From the NCBI GenBank assembly GCA_037903355.1, contig JBAJFE010000004.1:868001-932000 (forward strand): a stretch of 64,000 nucleotides of DNA, read 5' to 3'. Each line of letters starts with the position of its first letter. Positions within the stretch are counted from its first letter, which is position 1. Positions 1 to 9,941 of this stretch are shown in pieces. The notes under the pieces are model-generated. The model was not told where the DNA came from. It was given only the letters and a program-made list of their open reading frames with translations, and searched no databases. Position numbers and translations under genes: made by a program. The DNA is from Trichuris trichiura (lineage: Eukaryota > Nematoda > Enoplea > Trichinellida > Trichuridae).

Positions 1-385
1 ATGCGCGATTGACAAAACTGGCGTTTACGATATTTTTTAGGAGCAAGAAGGGTTGGTTAGGTTTTTTTGCAGCTCGCCAACTAGGGTTAGTGGGGCAGAC
101 TACTTGAACAGCGCGGAAATTAGCCGGCTCGGTTAGGCGACCGCTCTTATAACCGCTTGGTGGAAAACCTACATGCGCCAAACGATTGCTTTTTTTTCTC
201 CTCCTTTCCTTTGCATTTTTTTGGCGCCCTCGTTGTTGCCTTTGTAATTGTTAACTTGGAATGACTTTAAAGAGCGCCCGGTTGGGCTAATAGCTACAAG
301 GCGAAGGAAAACGCGTACACTAACTTGCTAGCATGCGCACAAATCTCTACAGACTCTATTCGATGGATATAGGTTGGTTTTGCAG

Positions 386-784
386 GTCTCACGATTCCGG
401 CAAGCGTTACAGGGAGGAGGACAAAGAGAAGCGACCTACCAGCGGGGGTAAACTGGCTGATCTTTTTCTTTTGTTAGCTCGAAATGGCTTTTTTACATTT
501 ACAGAGGCTAGAAAAATTCCATTGGCTTTGCCTACCGAGGATGAGGAAGCCGCGCTGAAACAAATTCTTGGCTTTAACGAATTCTCTACAACGAAGGTTC
601 ATTTTTGCTGCGGCTGTTTATCTTTGTTACGCTGTTGCTACATGGCGTCGTCGGCTGTATGTTGCAGGGTCAAAAGGTGGAGAATAATCCGACCGGCGCC
701 GCGCTTGTTCACAAGAAGCGCAAATACAGGCAGTACATGAACCGTCGCGGTGGCTTCAATCGACCGCTCGACCCGATCGCTTAG
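386..784 (+). CDS. SNRNP27: SNRNP27 (U4/U6.U5 tri-snRNP 27 kDa protein), 3' exons, 5' partial
   Basis: Three exons join in phase: 386-447, 505-596 and 668-784 (stop TAG 782-784). The introns are 57 and 71 nt with GT-AG ends. The spliced C-terminus carries the family hallmark: an [15 protein letters not shown] segment, then [22 protein letters not shown] (read as [11 protein letters not shown] plus [11 protein letters not shown]), which closely matches the invariant end of SNRNP27 proteins. The family protein is a nuclear component of the tri-snRNP and acts in spliceosome activation and 5' splice-site choice. The first visible exon follows a good acceptor (TTTTGCAG, ending at 385). The N-terminal RS-rich part is not seen and probably lies upstream of the window. 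The gene is convergent with the BMP gene, whose stop lies 238 bp downstream. Identity is from motif recognition, not a search. Confidence 0.93.
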
Positions 785-1022
785 GCGCATGCAAAAGAGT
801 CGCAAGTCAAGAACAATTTTTATGTCGCCAACAAAAATATTCGCTAGCACTGTGACATTAGCGCTATGTACACGAGGTACAGCAAATGTGTAACAAGTAT
901 TTTTTCTTCCACTGTTTCGCCCGGCTTGCCGGGTCGACGACCATGGCGCACTGGTGAGGGGCAATGCTTCTCTCTCACTCTCTCTTTTTCTCTGTCTTCT
1001 TAAAAATGGCATATTCAAAAGC

Positions 1023-2301
1023 TCATCTGCAGCCGCAACTTTCAACAACCATATCTTGATAGGTTTTGAGCACCACTTTATCATACTCGTCCAAATAGAG
1101 CATACTAATAGGGCTCAGCTCCGTTGGTACGCAGCACGACTTGGGCGCAGCGCCGGGGTTCACCGAGTGGACCAAAGTCTGCACGATGGCGTGATTAGTG
1201 GCGTTCATATGATCGTTCAACGGAAATGGGCAGTCGCCCTGGCAATAGTAGGCATCGTAGCCAGGTGGTGCCACGATCCAGTCATTCCATCCGACCGATT
1301 CAAAGTCCACGTATAGCTGATGACGCTGGCACAGCTGACGTCGTCGGTAGGTCTTATGCCTATGGCGACGACCATGGGCTGAAGAAGATGGCTTGGCATG
1401 ATTCCTGGCAGCTGGTCGTCGCTCCTTGTGCGGCGACGCTACGTTGACCGGCTGCGTAGGGTGTTGTTGATGATGGACAGCGCCACGGCGCGCCCGCCTG
1501 TTTGGCGACCTCGAATCGGATGTGAACACGGTCAGAACCGGGTAGCCACCCTGCCGGCGTTGCCAGGCTGTTGCTCGGCACGAACCGGCGCCAGAGACGG
1601 CCACCCGAACGCTGCCGGATTTGTTCGCCGTCCTTAACCAACGTCGCACCGAAGAGCCCATGTCCAAGTTGACCAACAAGGGTCGGTCGGCAGACGCTGC
1701 AGCGCAAGACAAGCGTACCGCGTCCACCAGCACCGTGTGGTTGCGCACCAGTTCGTAGGCCCGAACGAGCAATTGCGGCTGCGAGCCTTGGTCAGACGAC
1801 GTCCGGTTAAGACTAGACGTGACCAACAGTAGCGATAGTTCGGCCCCTTCGAGCACCTCATCATTCGGTAACGAGTTAAGCGTGAACTGCAAGGCTGACC
1901 ATTCAACTGCAATACGCGAAAAGAAAGTTATTGAAAAAGGCAAATATTGACGTTTTTTTTGGCTGACCTGTCGGATAGAATGCGCGGGCAGAGTTCCAAG
2001 TTGGTCTGCCAATAGTGGATGTTGGCCTGCTAGCCGATTCAAGCAACTGCTGATAGAGAGCTCGAAGCCTATGCGGTACGGTGACTGGTCGACCGGCGGT
2101 TTTTGGTCGCGCCTTCAAATCCATCTTGTTCAAGAAGTACAATTCCAGAGCGCGCATTTTGTCGTCGTTAGGTTGCGGATGGTCGTGATGCCGGGACGAT
2201 GTGGTCATTTGTACAAGGGAAGAAAGGGCGGACGTTCGAAAGCGAGTGACAATCAGCAACAACAGGTCGAACCAGAGGGGCGTACAGCGGCCAAGTCGCA
2301 T
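1023..2301 (-). CDS. dpp: BMP2/4-type TGF-beta ligand (decapentaplegic/dbl-1 class)
   Basis: Two exons: 1968-2301 and 1023-1906, with a 61-nt intron (donor AG|GTCAGC, acceptor TTGCAG|T). They give 405 residues. The start at 2301 is chosen because it opens a signal peptide ([17 protein letters not shown], cleavage near residue 28). A prodomain of about 220 residues follows. A furin-type site RRARR lies at residues 248-252, then a basic His/Arg-rich linker. The cystine-knot domain spans about 304-405 with all seven expected cysteines: QLC, YYC, GDC, SCC and SCGC. The motifs [22 protein letters not shown] and an N-glycosylation site NAT in NDHMNATNH are typical of BMP2/4. The protein is a secreted dimeric ligand for type I/II serine kinase receptors and SMAD signalling; in C. 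elegans the related DBL-1 controls body size and cuticle genes. The gene looks intact. The dpp symbol denotes class only. Confidence 0.95.
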
Positions 2302-4721
2302 CTCGGAAACATAGTAGGCAAATCTGCAAATGCAAAATATCCAATTTTACGACGGAAGCACGACGACGACGATGAATCGATTGGCCAAAGTATTCGACGG
2401 CTCGGAGAAAATTCAAAACAGTGTCGCCTTTGTCCGCTACGGGACGCTGACCCCGATAGCACAACATGCGATGTGCAGGAAGGCGTTGTTTCTCTTAGGC
2501 TTTCTCCCTCTATAGCTTTTCCCTACTACCTTAAGCCGGCGTGCGCGCGCATGGCAGGCGCGAAAGTCTAGTATTCTGTCAATATTTGTTCTGACCACTT
2601 TGGGTCCTCCCGGGATACGGTTCCGCGGTCGCGACCAAGGCAAACAGCGCTCCAAGGAAAACAGCCCCGAAGAGAATTGGATGGCGGCTGTCACGCCGGT
2701 AGATTATTCGAAAACGTGTGCTTGCTTCCCGTCGTGTCTCGCTCAATGCCCAGGTGCGAAGGCTAACGTTAACTCGGCCGGCATATGTCCACTCGGGGGG
2801 CCGGCGTTGGTCCGCCTGGCCATTTCCATTGCCGCGTGAGCAAAACAATAATGCGCTTAGAGTAGCGCGGGCGCGCGTTTGGTCACTCGCGCGCGCGCGC
2901 GCATCGTGTACAAGCTGGAAAAATTCAATTTCGCAATGTGTTTTTTACACCTACCAGTCAGCCATTTAAAGGAAACAGCGGCGGCGGCCTTCGAGCATGT
3001 GGTCGAACGGGAGAGCTTGAAATAATATGGAAGAAGAAAGTCGAGTTGTGCGAAGTAAAAGTAGTATAATGGTCGACGTCGTCAATGGTGGTGGTCAGCA
3101 TCCAAAATGACGCTGCTTATCTCCGGCGACGGAGGTGTGTTGCCATGCCGGCTGCGCACCAAGAAGAACGCAACAAGAACAGACTATCATCATTCAACAA
3201 AGCGCAAGTGTCGAACGGATGGTCGCCACGCCGTCTCAGCCGCTCGTGTAGCGGTGTGAACGCGTTTTCACGCCAGACTGAGTGTCTCCAGTTGAGAATG
3301 TTGCTGGTCGACCAATGGAGGCTGAGCAACTGAGCCTGGAACGCCACCTGTGCGACGGCCCCGGCGCTCAGCTGCATCGCTTACAACTCGGCCCTCCATT
3401 GTATCTCGGTCCTTTTGACTCGTCCTCAATGGTGACATTCGACTCGACCGCTGAGGCCAGGTGCCACGCATACCTGAAGCTATAGCGCATGAGAAAATGG
3501 GTGAGTGTGAATGCGCGCTGATATTCTCTGTTGGCGCTAAAGGCGCCACGGGCCGCGCGCCGTTACACACGTGCGCTCAGCCGCCTTGAGGCCGGAACTC
3601 CCATCGGGCAAGAGATATTTATGGCAATGGTCGCCGCTGACGGGCAAGCTGGTGCGCGCTGGAAAGTGACTGATGGACGACAGTGGTTTCCGACCTGTTC
3701 TTGTCGCTTCCTCTTATTTCTTGCCTGCAGCTGTCGCTTTGAAACACTCGCAAGAAGACAGAGAGAGAAAGAGAGAGAGAGAGAGAAGGAAAGCGAGAAG
3801 CAGAGCTATTCTCTCATCATAAAGCGCTTTGCTATGTTTACTCATCTCCTCCTGGCGCGGCAGTAGAGATGAAGATTTGTGAAGGCCTGTTTGCGCGATT
3901 GTCTCAATGGCGCTGTCTTGGCGGGAAAAAAAGCAGATCACATCATTTTGTACGTGTTTGGCCTTTAGCTTTTTCCCTTTAAGCTAGCCTCTATGCAGAG
4001 AAAGCATATGCATATATATGCATGTTGTGCGTTATCTGGGCTGGTGATGTTCTCTTTTGGGCCCTTATTGATATAGGCGAAAAGACCAGAGCAGGTTGTC
4101 TCTCTTTTGGCGGGTTGTAGCGAAGACTGACATTTGCATAAAGACCAGTCAACGCTTGTTTCTCTTCAAAAAAGATCGTATCTGCAAGTTACGGGCCGAC
4201 TGGACTCATTGCAAACCGGCGCAATGTGTCCGCATCAAAAAGTTGCTTCCGGGTGAACGCCAAGAGTGAAAGACGTACGTGTACGTACACGTGTGACGAC
4301 CGTTTGGCTTTGCAGCGTCGTCGTCCACCGTTGCCGTAAAGCGGTTAAAGTTGTATTTTGTCTTCGGCGGGGCGTTGCGCGCGCATTGGAAATCAGCGTG
4401 CTCGACCAGCGCGGTATGAAGAAGCGAAAAAACGCTCTTGCGCAGGTTAAATCTTTTTTGCTTTCTTTTTGTCCACTGCCGGCGGCAGGTTAGCTCTAAG
4501 GCAAAAAGTCAACGCGCACCGGATCCGCGACTGTTGCGTCGTTGAATGGTGGCAAGTTGCGCAAGACAGCTAAGGTGCCGGCTGGTCGTATTCCTTTGCT
4601 AATTGGCTGTAATTTCGTAAAGTTCAATGTCTACTTCAAAAGGATAACTTTCCGAAAGGCTGTGCTGTCATCACCGCCTTATCGCGCTCTTTTCGTTCTG
4701 GCGAAATGTACTTCTCAGCAG
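2302..4721 (-). promoter_or_regulatory. GC-rich upstream region of the BMP gene
   Basis: There is no convincing coding exon here. The stretch is clearly richer in G+C than the rest of the window and contains many CpGs, a (CG)n run at 2888-2902 and a GA-rich tract at about 3759-3787. Open frames on both strands overlap one another and share no recognisable family. It lies immediately 5' of the BMP start codon, so it most likely holds promoter, 5'UTR and enhancer sequence, possibly an untranslated first exon. This is inferred from position and composition; no specific binding site is claimed. Confidence 0.4.
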
Positions 4722-4833
4722 AGATCAGCCTAGGAGCGGTCGCTTTGTTATTTTAAGTTAAGCTATTATTAGTATGTACATACTGATAATAACTTAACTT
4801 AAAACAACAACGCGACCGCTCCTAGGCTGATCT
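4722..4833. repeat. 112-bp near-perfect palindrome (fold-back/MITE-like)
   Basis: The left arm begins AGATCAGCCTAGGAGCGGTC and the right arm ends with its reverse complement. The centre is AGTATGTACATACT at about 4771-4784. The arms are about 55 bp each with a few mismatches. It contains no open frame of note. It is best read as a short inverted-repeat element with almost no loop, or a fused MITE pair. Confidence 0.85.
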
Positions 4834-5439
4834 GTAGACTAATACAATAGTATTAAAGTGATAGCTGAAGATACAGTACAAAAGTTGAAGAATAACAGAT
4901 CAAGGGTCGGTATGCCTTATAGCTAGTCTGTATGAAGTGAAGTTGCCGTTGTGCATTCTTTTCCTGTTGAATACTGCCTTGTCTCAGCATCGCAGTACTT
5001 CGATCATTTTCAACGCGTTGTGTCGTTAAGCTGACGGTTTGATGGCCCTTGTGTAACCTTGTTGCCGCTGCGTCCATTTCGGCCTGTTCTCCTAAATCAG
5101 TTTACACGTGCTGACATGTTGCGCATTTTGTCAATTTCAGTTTTTTTCGTCCAAGACGAGTTATGCTTGCTGTGTTGTACGGTTTTAATTTATCAAGTCC
5201 TCTTATTCTTACGCTGTTTTTTTTGGCCTATCCATTGGGCATTGAACAAGTCCCTGTTGGGAACATAAAGTAACGATTAGGACGAAATATACTCGTACGA
5301 AAGCTAGTGAAACAACTATTGCATGCTTAAAGTGCTGAAAGGGTGGGGCAGCGACTATTAATAGACGTGTAATCTAAATTGCGCGCAACTTCACTTTTTA
5401 CTCTTTTGACTGCAGCATAAAATCGAATTCTTTAGTTTA
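4834..5439. other. Interval without a securely identified gene
   Basis: This lies between the palindrome and the stop of the unrecognised minus-strand gene. A minus-strand open frame at 4853-5077 (74 codons) has a charged, Gln-rich composition and could be an exon, but I found no supporting splice or family signal. Otherwise nothing is visible. Confidence 0.4.
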
Positions 5440-6240
5440 TTAATTTTTTTTGCCGGCGGCGGGAAGTGTGATGCCCATGAGAACGACAATGGCCCATCGA
5501 ATTCCGCCAAGTGCCACCTTTCTTTTCGACTCATTGTTATTCAGAAGGAGACGTAATTTGGCAGTTGATAGTTGTTCCCACGATGATCTCAAGAAGACGA
5601 GATGGGATTAGCATAAGTACGTATTGTGAAGAATATGCAAATTTTCAAAGAGTCGAAAAGGTCAAATGTTGAAAACTGAGTAGAGGCAGACTATGTGATA
5701 TACACATTAAGCTTCTTTAGTGAATGAATACAGCCTTGTAAGGATGAAAGGCTGAGGTGAAGCTCTGCCGCACGTTTTCCTTAGGCGATGCAATTCTTAC
5801 GTAGGATTTCTCAAGTATTCGCAGGCTGCTCTGTCAGGCTGTTTTTTGTAGTTCGGGAAAAGTTGTACTATCTTTTCTTGCGACGGCTAATTTTCATGAA
5901 GCTTTTTCAAATGTAGCGAAGCGCTGTTTGACAGGCAAACACAAATTGTCAGCTTGTTCAAAGAAGCTGACCGGATTTTGTTGCCAACTCTTCTTAACTG
6001 CCGCCAAGTTGTGTTGCCACGATGATGGTTAAAAGGGCAAAAGTAAATTGGGAAGACTTGAGCAATCTTTGCTTTCATGTATAGTTTGGAAAACTGCTCG
6101 CCAAGGTGACTATCAACTTCGTCTGCCAGTGCTAACGATTTCTCTCTTTTCTCCTGCAATCTTTCAAGTGTTACGATCCGAGGATGCGTTTCGTCATGCA
6201 GCCTTGCAAGCGCAGGCATTTGCTTTAAGCTTAACTGATT
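5440..6240 (-). CDS. Unrecognised multi-exon gene, 3' part, ending in a hydrophobic segment
   Basis: I do not recognise the family. On the minus strand, exons chain in phase as roughly 6240-6032, 5997-5933 (or from about 5992), 5886-5801, 5751-5704 and 5587-5440. Donors and acceptors are GT-AG throughout (for example CCT|GTCAAA to TTAG|CCG, and AC|GTAAGA to CTCAG|C). The stop TAA at 5440-5442 overlaps an AATAAA signal. The predicted protein has a charged, coiled-coil-like part (ERLQEKREKSLALADEVD) and then a segment containing LPPSQEKIVQLFPNYKKQP. It ends in a short hydrophobic stretch (GGIRWAIVVLMGITLPAAG) that could be a tail anchor. Upstream exons are not identified, and the 5' limit and the 5997/5992 acceptor choice are uncertain. 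The exon chain is my inference; support comes from phase consistency and amino-acid character only. Confidence 0.45.
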
Positions 6241-6317
6241 AGCTTCCGTCATTAAATTTACATATATTAAATCCATTTTTTCGTATTTCCAAACTTTAAT
6301 TTTACCTCTTTTGAAGC

Positions 6318-6357
6318 TTGGAATGTAGCTTATCGCTTGCGATAAGCTACATTCCAA
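6318..6357. repeat. Perfect 18-bp-arm hairpin
   Basis: The arms TTGGAATGTAGCTTATCG (6318-6335) and its exact reverse complement (6340-6357) are separated by a 4-nt loop CTTG. It lies just 5', on the minus strand, of the unrecognised gene's first visible exon. It is not followed by a T-run on either strand. Confidence 0.9.
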
Positions 6358-6854
6358 ACTCAACGTGTTAATATTTAAATTTTTGATATTAAACATGTTG
6401 GCTAAGAAAATACTGTTACAGTGCGCATATAAATATGCAAAGTGATTGAATAGCTTTCTTGTATGGAAATGGTTGGCGAACGTTGCTAGTCATTTCATGC
6501 GGAATCGATGCGTTTTCAGCCGGTACAACATAGCGGCTTCTTTAGGCAGCGATAAGCTTATTTATTCATTCCGTTTAAGCGCGAACGACCCTCCCAATTG
6601 CAAAACAAAATTTGCACTTTATTTTGTCTAAAGCTGTTCGTCCTATTGCGCGGGCTCTTATCAGCGCTGCTAACGTTTTCGCAATGATAGGAAAAGGAAA
6701 TGGCGGTGTTTTGTCTTAACTTTTTGCTTTTCCTACTTTGACGTATTAATAGAATCATTTTCATGCACGCACGGTGATGTTATTTTTGGTTTGAATCTTA
6801 ATGGTGATTTATGCTGATGTGGGCGGCTGACGTCGGGGAAATGATAATGAGGGA

Positions 6855-6905
6855 GCCGGCACGAACCTTTACCGCGCCTTTGGCGCGGTAAAGGTTCGTG
6901 CCGGC
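6855..6905. repeat. Perfect 51-bp hairpin, 24-bp arms
   Basis: The left arm GCCGGCACGAACCTTTACCG continues with CGCC (6855-6878), the loop is TTT (6879-6881), and the right arm at 6882-6905 is the exact reverse complement. It is GC-rich inside AT-rich surroundings. An ATG-initiated open frame starts 42 bp downstream on the plus strand. Confidence 0.93.
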
Positions 6906-6946
6906 GAATGGGCGCCATAGACTAGTGGTTCAGTGTAAATGAGTAA

Positions 6947-7194
6947 ATGCGGTTCGGCGGTTACGACTTTGCCGATGACAAAGTTTGGAGCATTGCTGTC
7001 AGCCGATTATTGGCAAGAGCGTACGTTGCGCCTAAGAATCCCGTCGGGTCGGTGCCAACTTCAATGGAAGATTTTTATCTGCTTGAACGTTCTCCGTGCA
7101 AGTACGTGTTGGTCGATTGTAGAAAGCGCTGCTGCATGACAGATTGATATCGAAGGATGTTTTACAAGAGCTTGGCGAATTAGTCGCTCTATGA
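6947..7194 (+). CDS. Candidate small protein, two exons, unrecognised
   Basis: I do not recognise this. An ATG at 6947 opens 51 codons (MRFGGYDFADDKVW... with VPTSMEDFYLLERSPC near the end), then a good donor AA|GTACGT at 7102. An acceptor GACAG at 7142 restores the frame for about 17 more codons (KLISKDVLQELGELVAL) to a stop near 7194, giving about 68 residues. The intron would be only 41 nt, short for this window. The composition looks coding, but the minus strand is also open over 7061-7285, so strand and reality are unsure. It could be an exon of a larger plus-strand gene reaching toward 8.2 kb, where a 92-codon open run occurs (7951-8226). Confidence 0.27.
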
Positions 7195-8481
7195 CAGCTG
7201 CCCCTAAGTTTCCGAAAAAGGGTTGCGTCACTTTGAAATCGGCTGCTTCGTTTGAATCCATTTGTTTAGTGACCATTTCGATCAACTTACTTGATCCTAA
7301 TCTCTACCGCTGCTTCTTAAATTAACCCTATCGCAATTTCGATCCGCCCTTATGGTAATCGAATGGAAGTAAGCCTCTGTCGAAGCACAGTTTCTGAAAC
7401 CATTATTCCGCAACTTAATTGTTCGCTTAGTTGCTATATCTGCCAATTGGTCCTCGAAATCCTCTGCTCATAACGGGGTTGCGACGTTGATAGCGCAAAG
7501 CGTTTTGCCAGTTCAAATTGTGAAGCTGAAAGTCATTTCGTTGTTGGCAGAAACGGATAAAGCTGCTGCAACTAATTTTTAAAAATATTCTACGCATCGT
7601 TTGAACAGCGCGGCTCCCCATATTGATCCAATGGATTAGGCTTTTCGAGAAAAGCAGTAAATTGCAGCATTTGCAATCAAGATGAAGCTTGGAATACGGA
7701 ATAAGTAAATATGAGCCCAATATTTCTACAGTCAGCGATACTTCGACTGATTATTGTGCGGCGGCACTACAGGAGACGAACGGAAAGAAATAGAATTAAA
7801 GTAATGAAAAGCCGAAGTGAAATCCTTTTGACTGCTACCGTAGAAGCAATTCGAGGCCATTGTGAGGACAATTGTTGTCGGAAAATCCGCTCTTTTTAAA
7901 ATAAGTTTGTTCCGCAATCACCATAAGCAAAATAATCGATTCGTGCGCAGTTTCTTCAACAACAGAAAAAAGAAGCAATTTGCAAAGCGTTGTTGCCAAT
8001 GAATGAAAAGAGAATTGCTAATATTCAACAGTTGAAAGGAAATTGGTTGTCCAAGTGGTGCGCTTTACGTTTGAAATTTTGCTGTCAAATAGAAGCATTT
8101 TTGCCTACATTGAAAGTAATAAGCCTTAGCTCAAAGCGCTTCTTGCTATGGCAATGGAGCTTTTCTATAAGACAGCAATTTTTGGACGCGCATTTCCGTA
8201 GCCCTGAGGATTTGTTCATTCATTAACAAAAAAAAACTGCATAACGCACTGCCTTCTTTAGGCAATGTTCTTAAAAGTTTTGAGACCTTCATTTATTTGT
8301 ACTTGCGCATTATTTAGCTATTCTGTACAATATTACGAAAGTACTGAATGTATGTACCTGCACATCGCTATACCGTATAGCGACAAACTGAGCTTTGTGC
8401 ATTGACGCTGGGTGTGGTTTTTGATTAGCAAAAACATGGCTTCTAAATTCAGGAAAACCAGTAAGCGACCATCCAGCACTA
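7195..8481. other. Interval without a securely identified gene
   Basis: Several open runs occur on the plus strand: 7431-7578 after a CTTAG acceptor, 7700-7900, and 7951-8226, which holds a Lys/Gln-rich segment FLQQQKKEAICKALLPMNEK. None could be joined into a convincing protein. They may be exons of an unrecognised gene or chance. Confidence 0.3.
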
Positions 8482-8839
8482 ATGCCTTTTACATTTCTGC
8501 TCCGAGTTTCAGTGTTAACAAGTGTAAAGTGGTTATGGACCAACTATCCGGAAATAGCAATAACTGGCGTAGCTGCCGTTGTTTGTGAGTAGTTCATGGA
8601 TTGCATCCTTTGAGGTTGAGCTCACATGGTTGCTTTCAGCGCTCACTGCCCCAATGTACTTTTTCGTTTACAGACAGTGGTACAAGCGCGGCACCGTTTC
8701 CTACTACAAGTCAAAGTACACAGTTTGGCGTCCAGATGATCCCCACCTGAAGTATATGCGTACACCGGCCGAATATCCACCGGCATATGTGACAATAAGA
8801 GACAATTACGATCTGTTTAATCCCGACAAAGATTATTAG
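8482..8839 (+). CDS. Probable complex I subunit NDUFA3 (B9)-like single-pass protein
   Basis: Two exons, 8482-8584 and 8640-8839, are separated by a 55-nt intron with strong sites (GTGAGT...TTTCAG). They encode 100 residues. The N-terminus is short, then WTNYPEIAITGVAAVV runs into a single membrane span that ends at YFFVYRQWYKRG. The C-terminal tail is Tyr/Pro-rich, with YTVWRPDDPH and YPPAYVTIRDNYD. NDUFA3 is a small inner-membrane accessory subunit of NADH:ubiquinone oxidoreductase with an EP(V/I)-start membrane span and a YPVPVRDD-like tail; the order and spacing match. The assignment rests on this pattern and is moderate. The ATG at 8482 is the only in-frame start that keeps the protein compact. 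It is about 1.1 kb upstream of TMEM131 on the same strand. Confidence 0.55.
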
Positions 8840-9941
8840 CCTTTAGGAACGCTAGTAGCTTTCCGAGACAGTATATTCTTGGATTAATTTTTGTTCCCTT
8901 TTTTTTCGTTACAGAACAAACTGGCGTTTCGGAGTTGCTTGCTTTTGGGCTCCGCCACGCTTATTTTTGTTCTAAATCGGAAAAGCGCTTTTTTCATGCG
9001 TTCATTTGTTTGCCGTGTGGCAGTGTTTACTTTTCCGGCGCATACTTCATCAAGAGCGGAAAAAAAGTTATTTTTTAAAACGGTGTAATTAGGCAGACTT
9101 TAGTTTAATTCCTAAACTTGATTATCGTTTTTTTGTAGCTCTAGGTCCTACTTAAACAATTTATGTTTGAGCAAGGCTTAGGTTTCTACCGCGGACTCAC
9201 CAGGGGTTACAAAGGGAGCACCTTAGCTGTATTTTTCAATGGTGAAGAGGGAGTAAGCGGCATTATATTTAAGAATCAGAGAAGCTGATGACACGAATAG
9301 GCGCCATTTCAAAAAGTTTTGCACTTCCGTATCTCTGCCTACAGAGCTTTTGCAAGCACTGATAAATCGGCAGACTAAGATATTGAGAAAGTGTTGACTT
9401 CTATCTTGCATAAAGCAGTGAGCGTAAAAAAACCGAAGTTCTACAGTATGGTTTAAAGAACAGTAGGCTTAGTTCTCGTATCAATAAAATTGAGGGCAGT
9501 TAAGCGCTCCGCTTCATGCGCATTAAGAGAAAATCTGTCGCTGCAGAACAAAAAAGATTTTACTTTTGTAATTTTTTCTGAAGTCGTATTAGTCGTACTG
9601 TTACTTTAAAAATGCATGTTCCTTGTAATAGGCGCGTCTACTATTCTTTTTACTTTAATCTAAGGCTGACTCTAGACATGGGGCTTATAGTTTTCGCTTC
9701 GGGTTGACTAAGAGCAAAATCGGATTGGCGACAAGCTTCGGTATTACTTCTTGGCGCATAATGAAGATGATTCAAAAGAACTTTGTGGCTGCCCATTTTT
9801 AATGAGCACTAATAGATTGACAAAATCTATGGCATAAAAAAAATATTAATGTAAACCTTTCGGAGACTAGGAATCTAACTTAAGGGAAGGTCTTCGTGTG
9901 GTGAATGAAACTAATGAAAAAACATGTGCAAAACTAGTGAA
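8840..9941. other. Intergenic, AT-rich
   Basis: Nothing recognisable lies here beyond short chance open frames. It contains the likely 3'UTR of the NDUFA3-like gene and the promoter of TMEM131. Confidence 0.6.

Noticed and set aside
2437..2848. Minus-strand frames upstream of the BMP start
   Set aside because: GC-rich DNA lowers stop frequency; the frames overlap on both strands and are not contiguous with the BMP reading frame or signal peptide.
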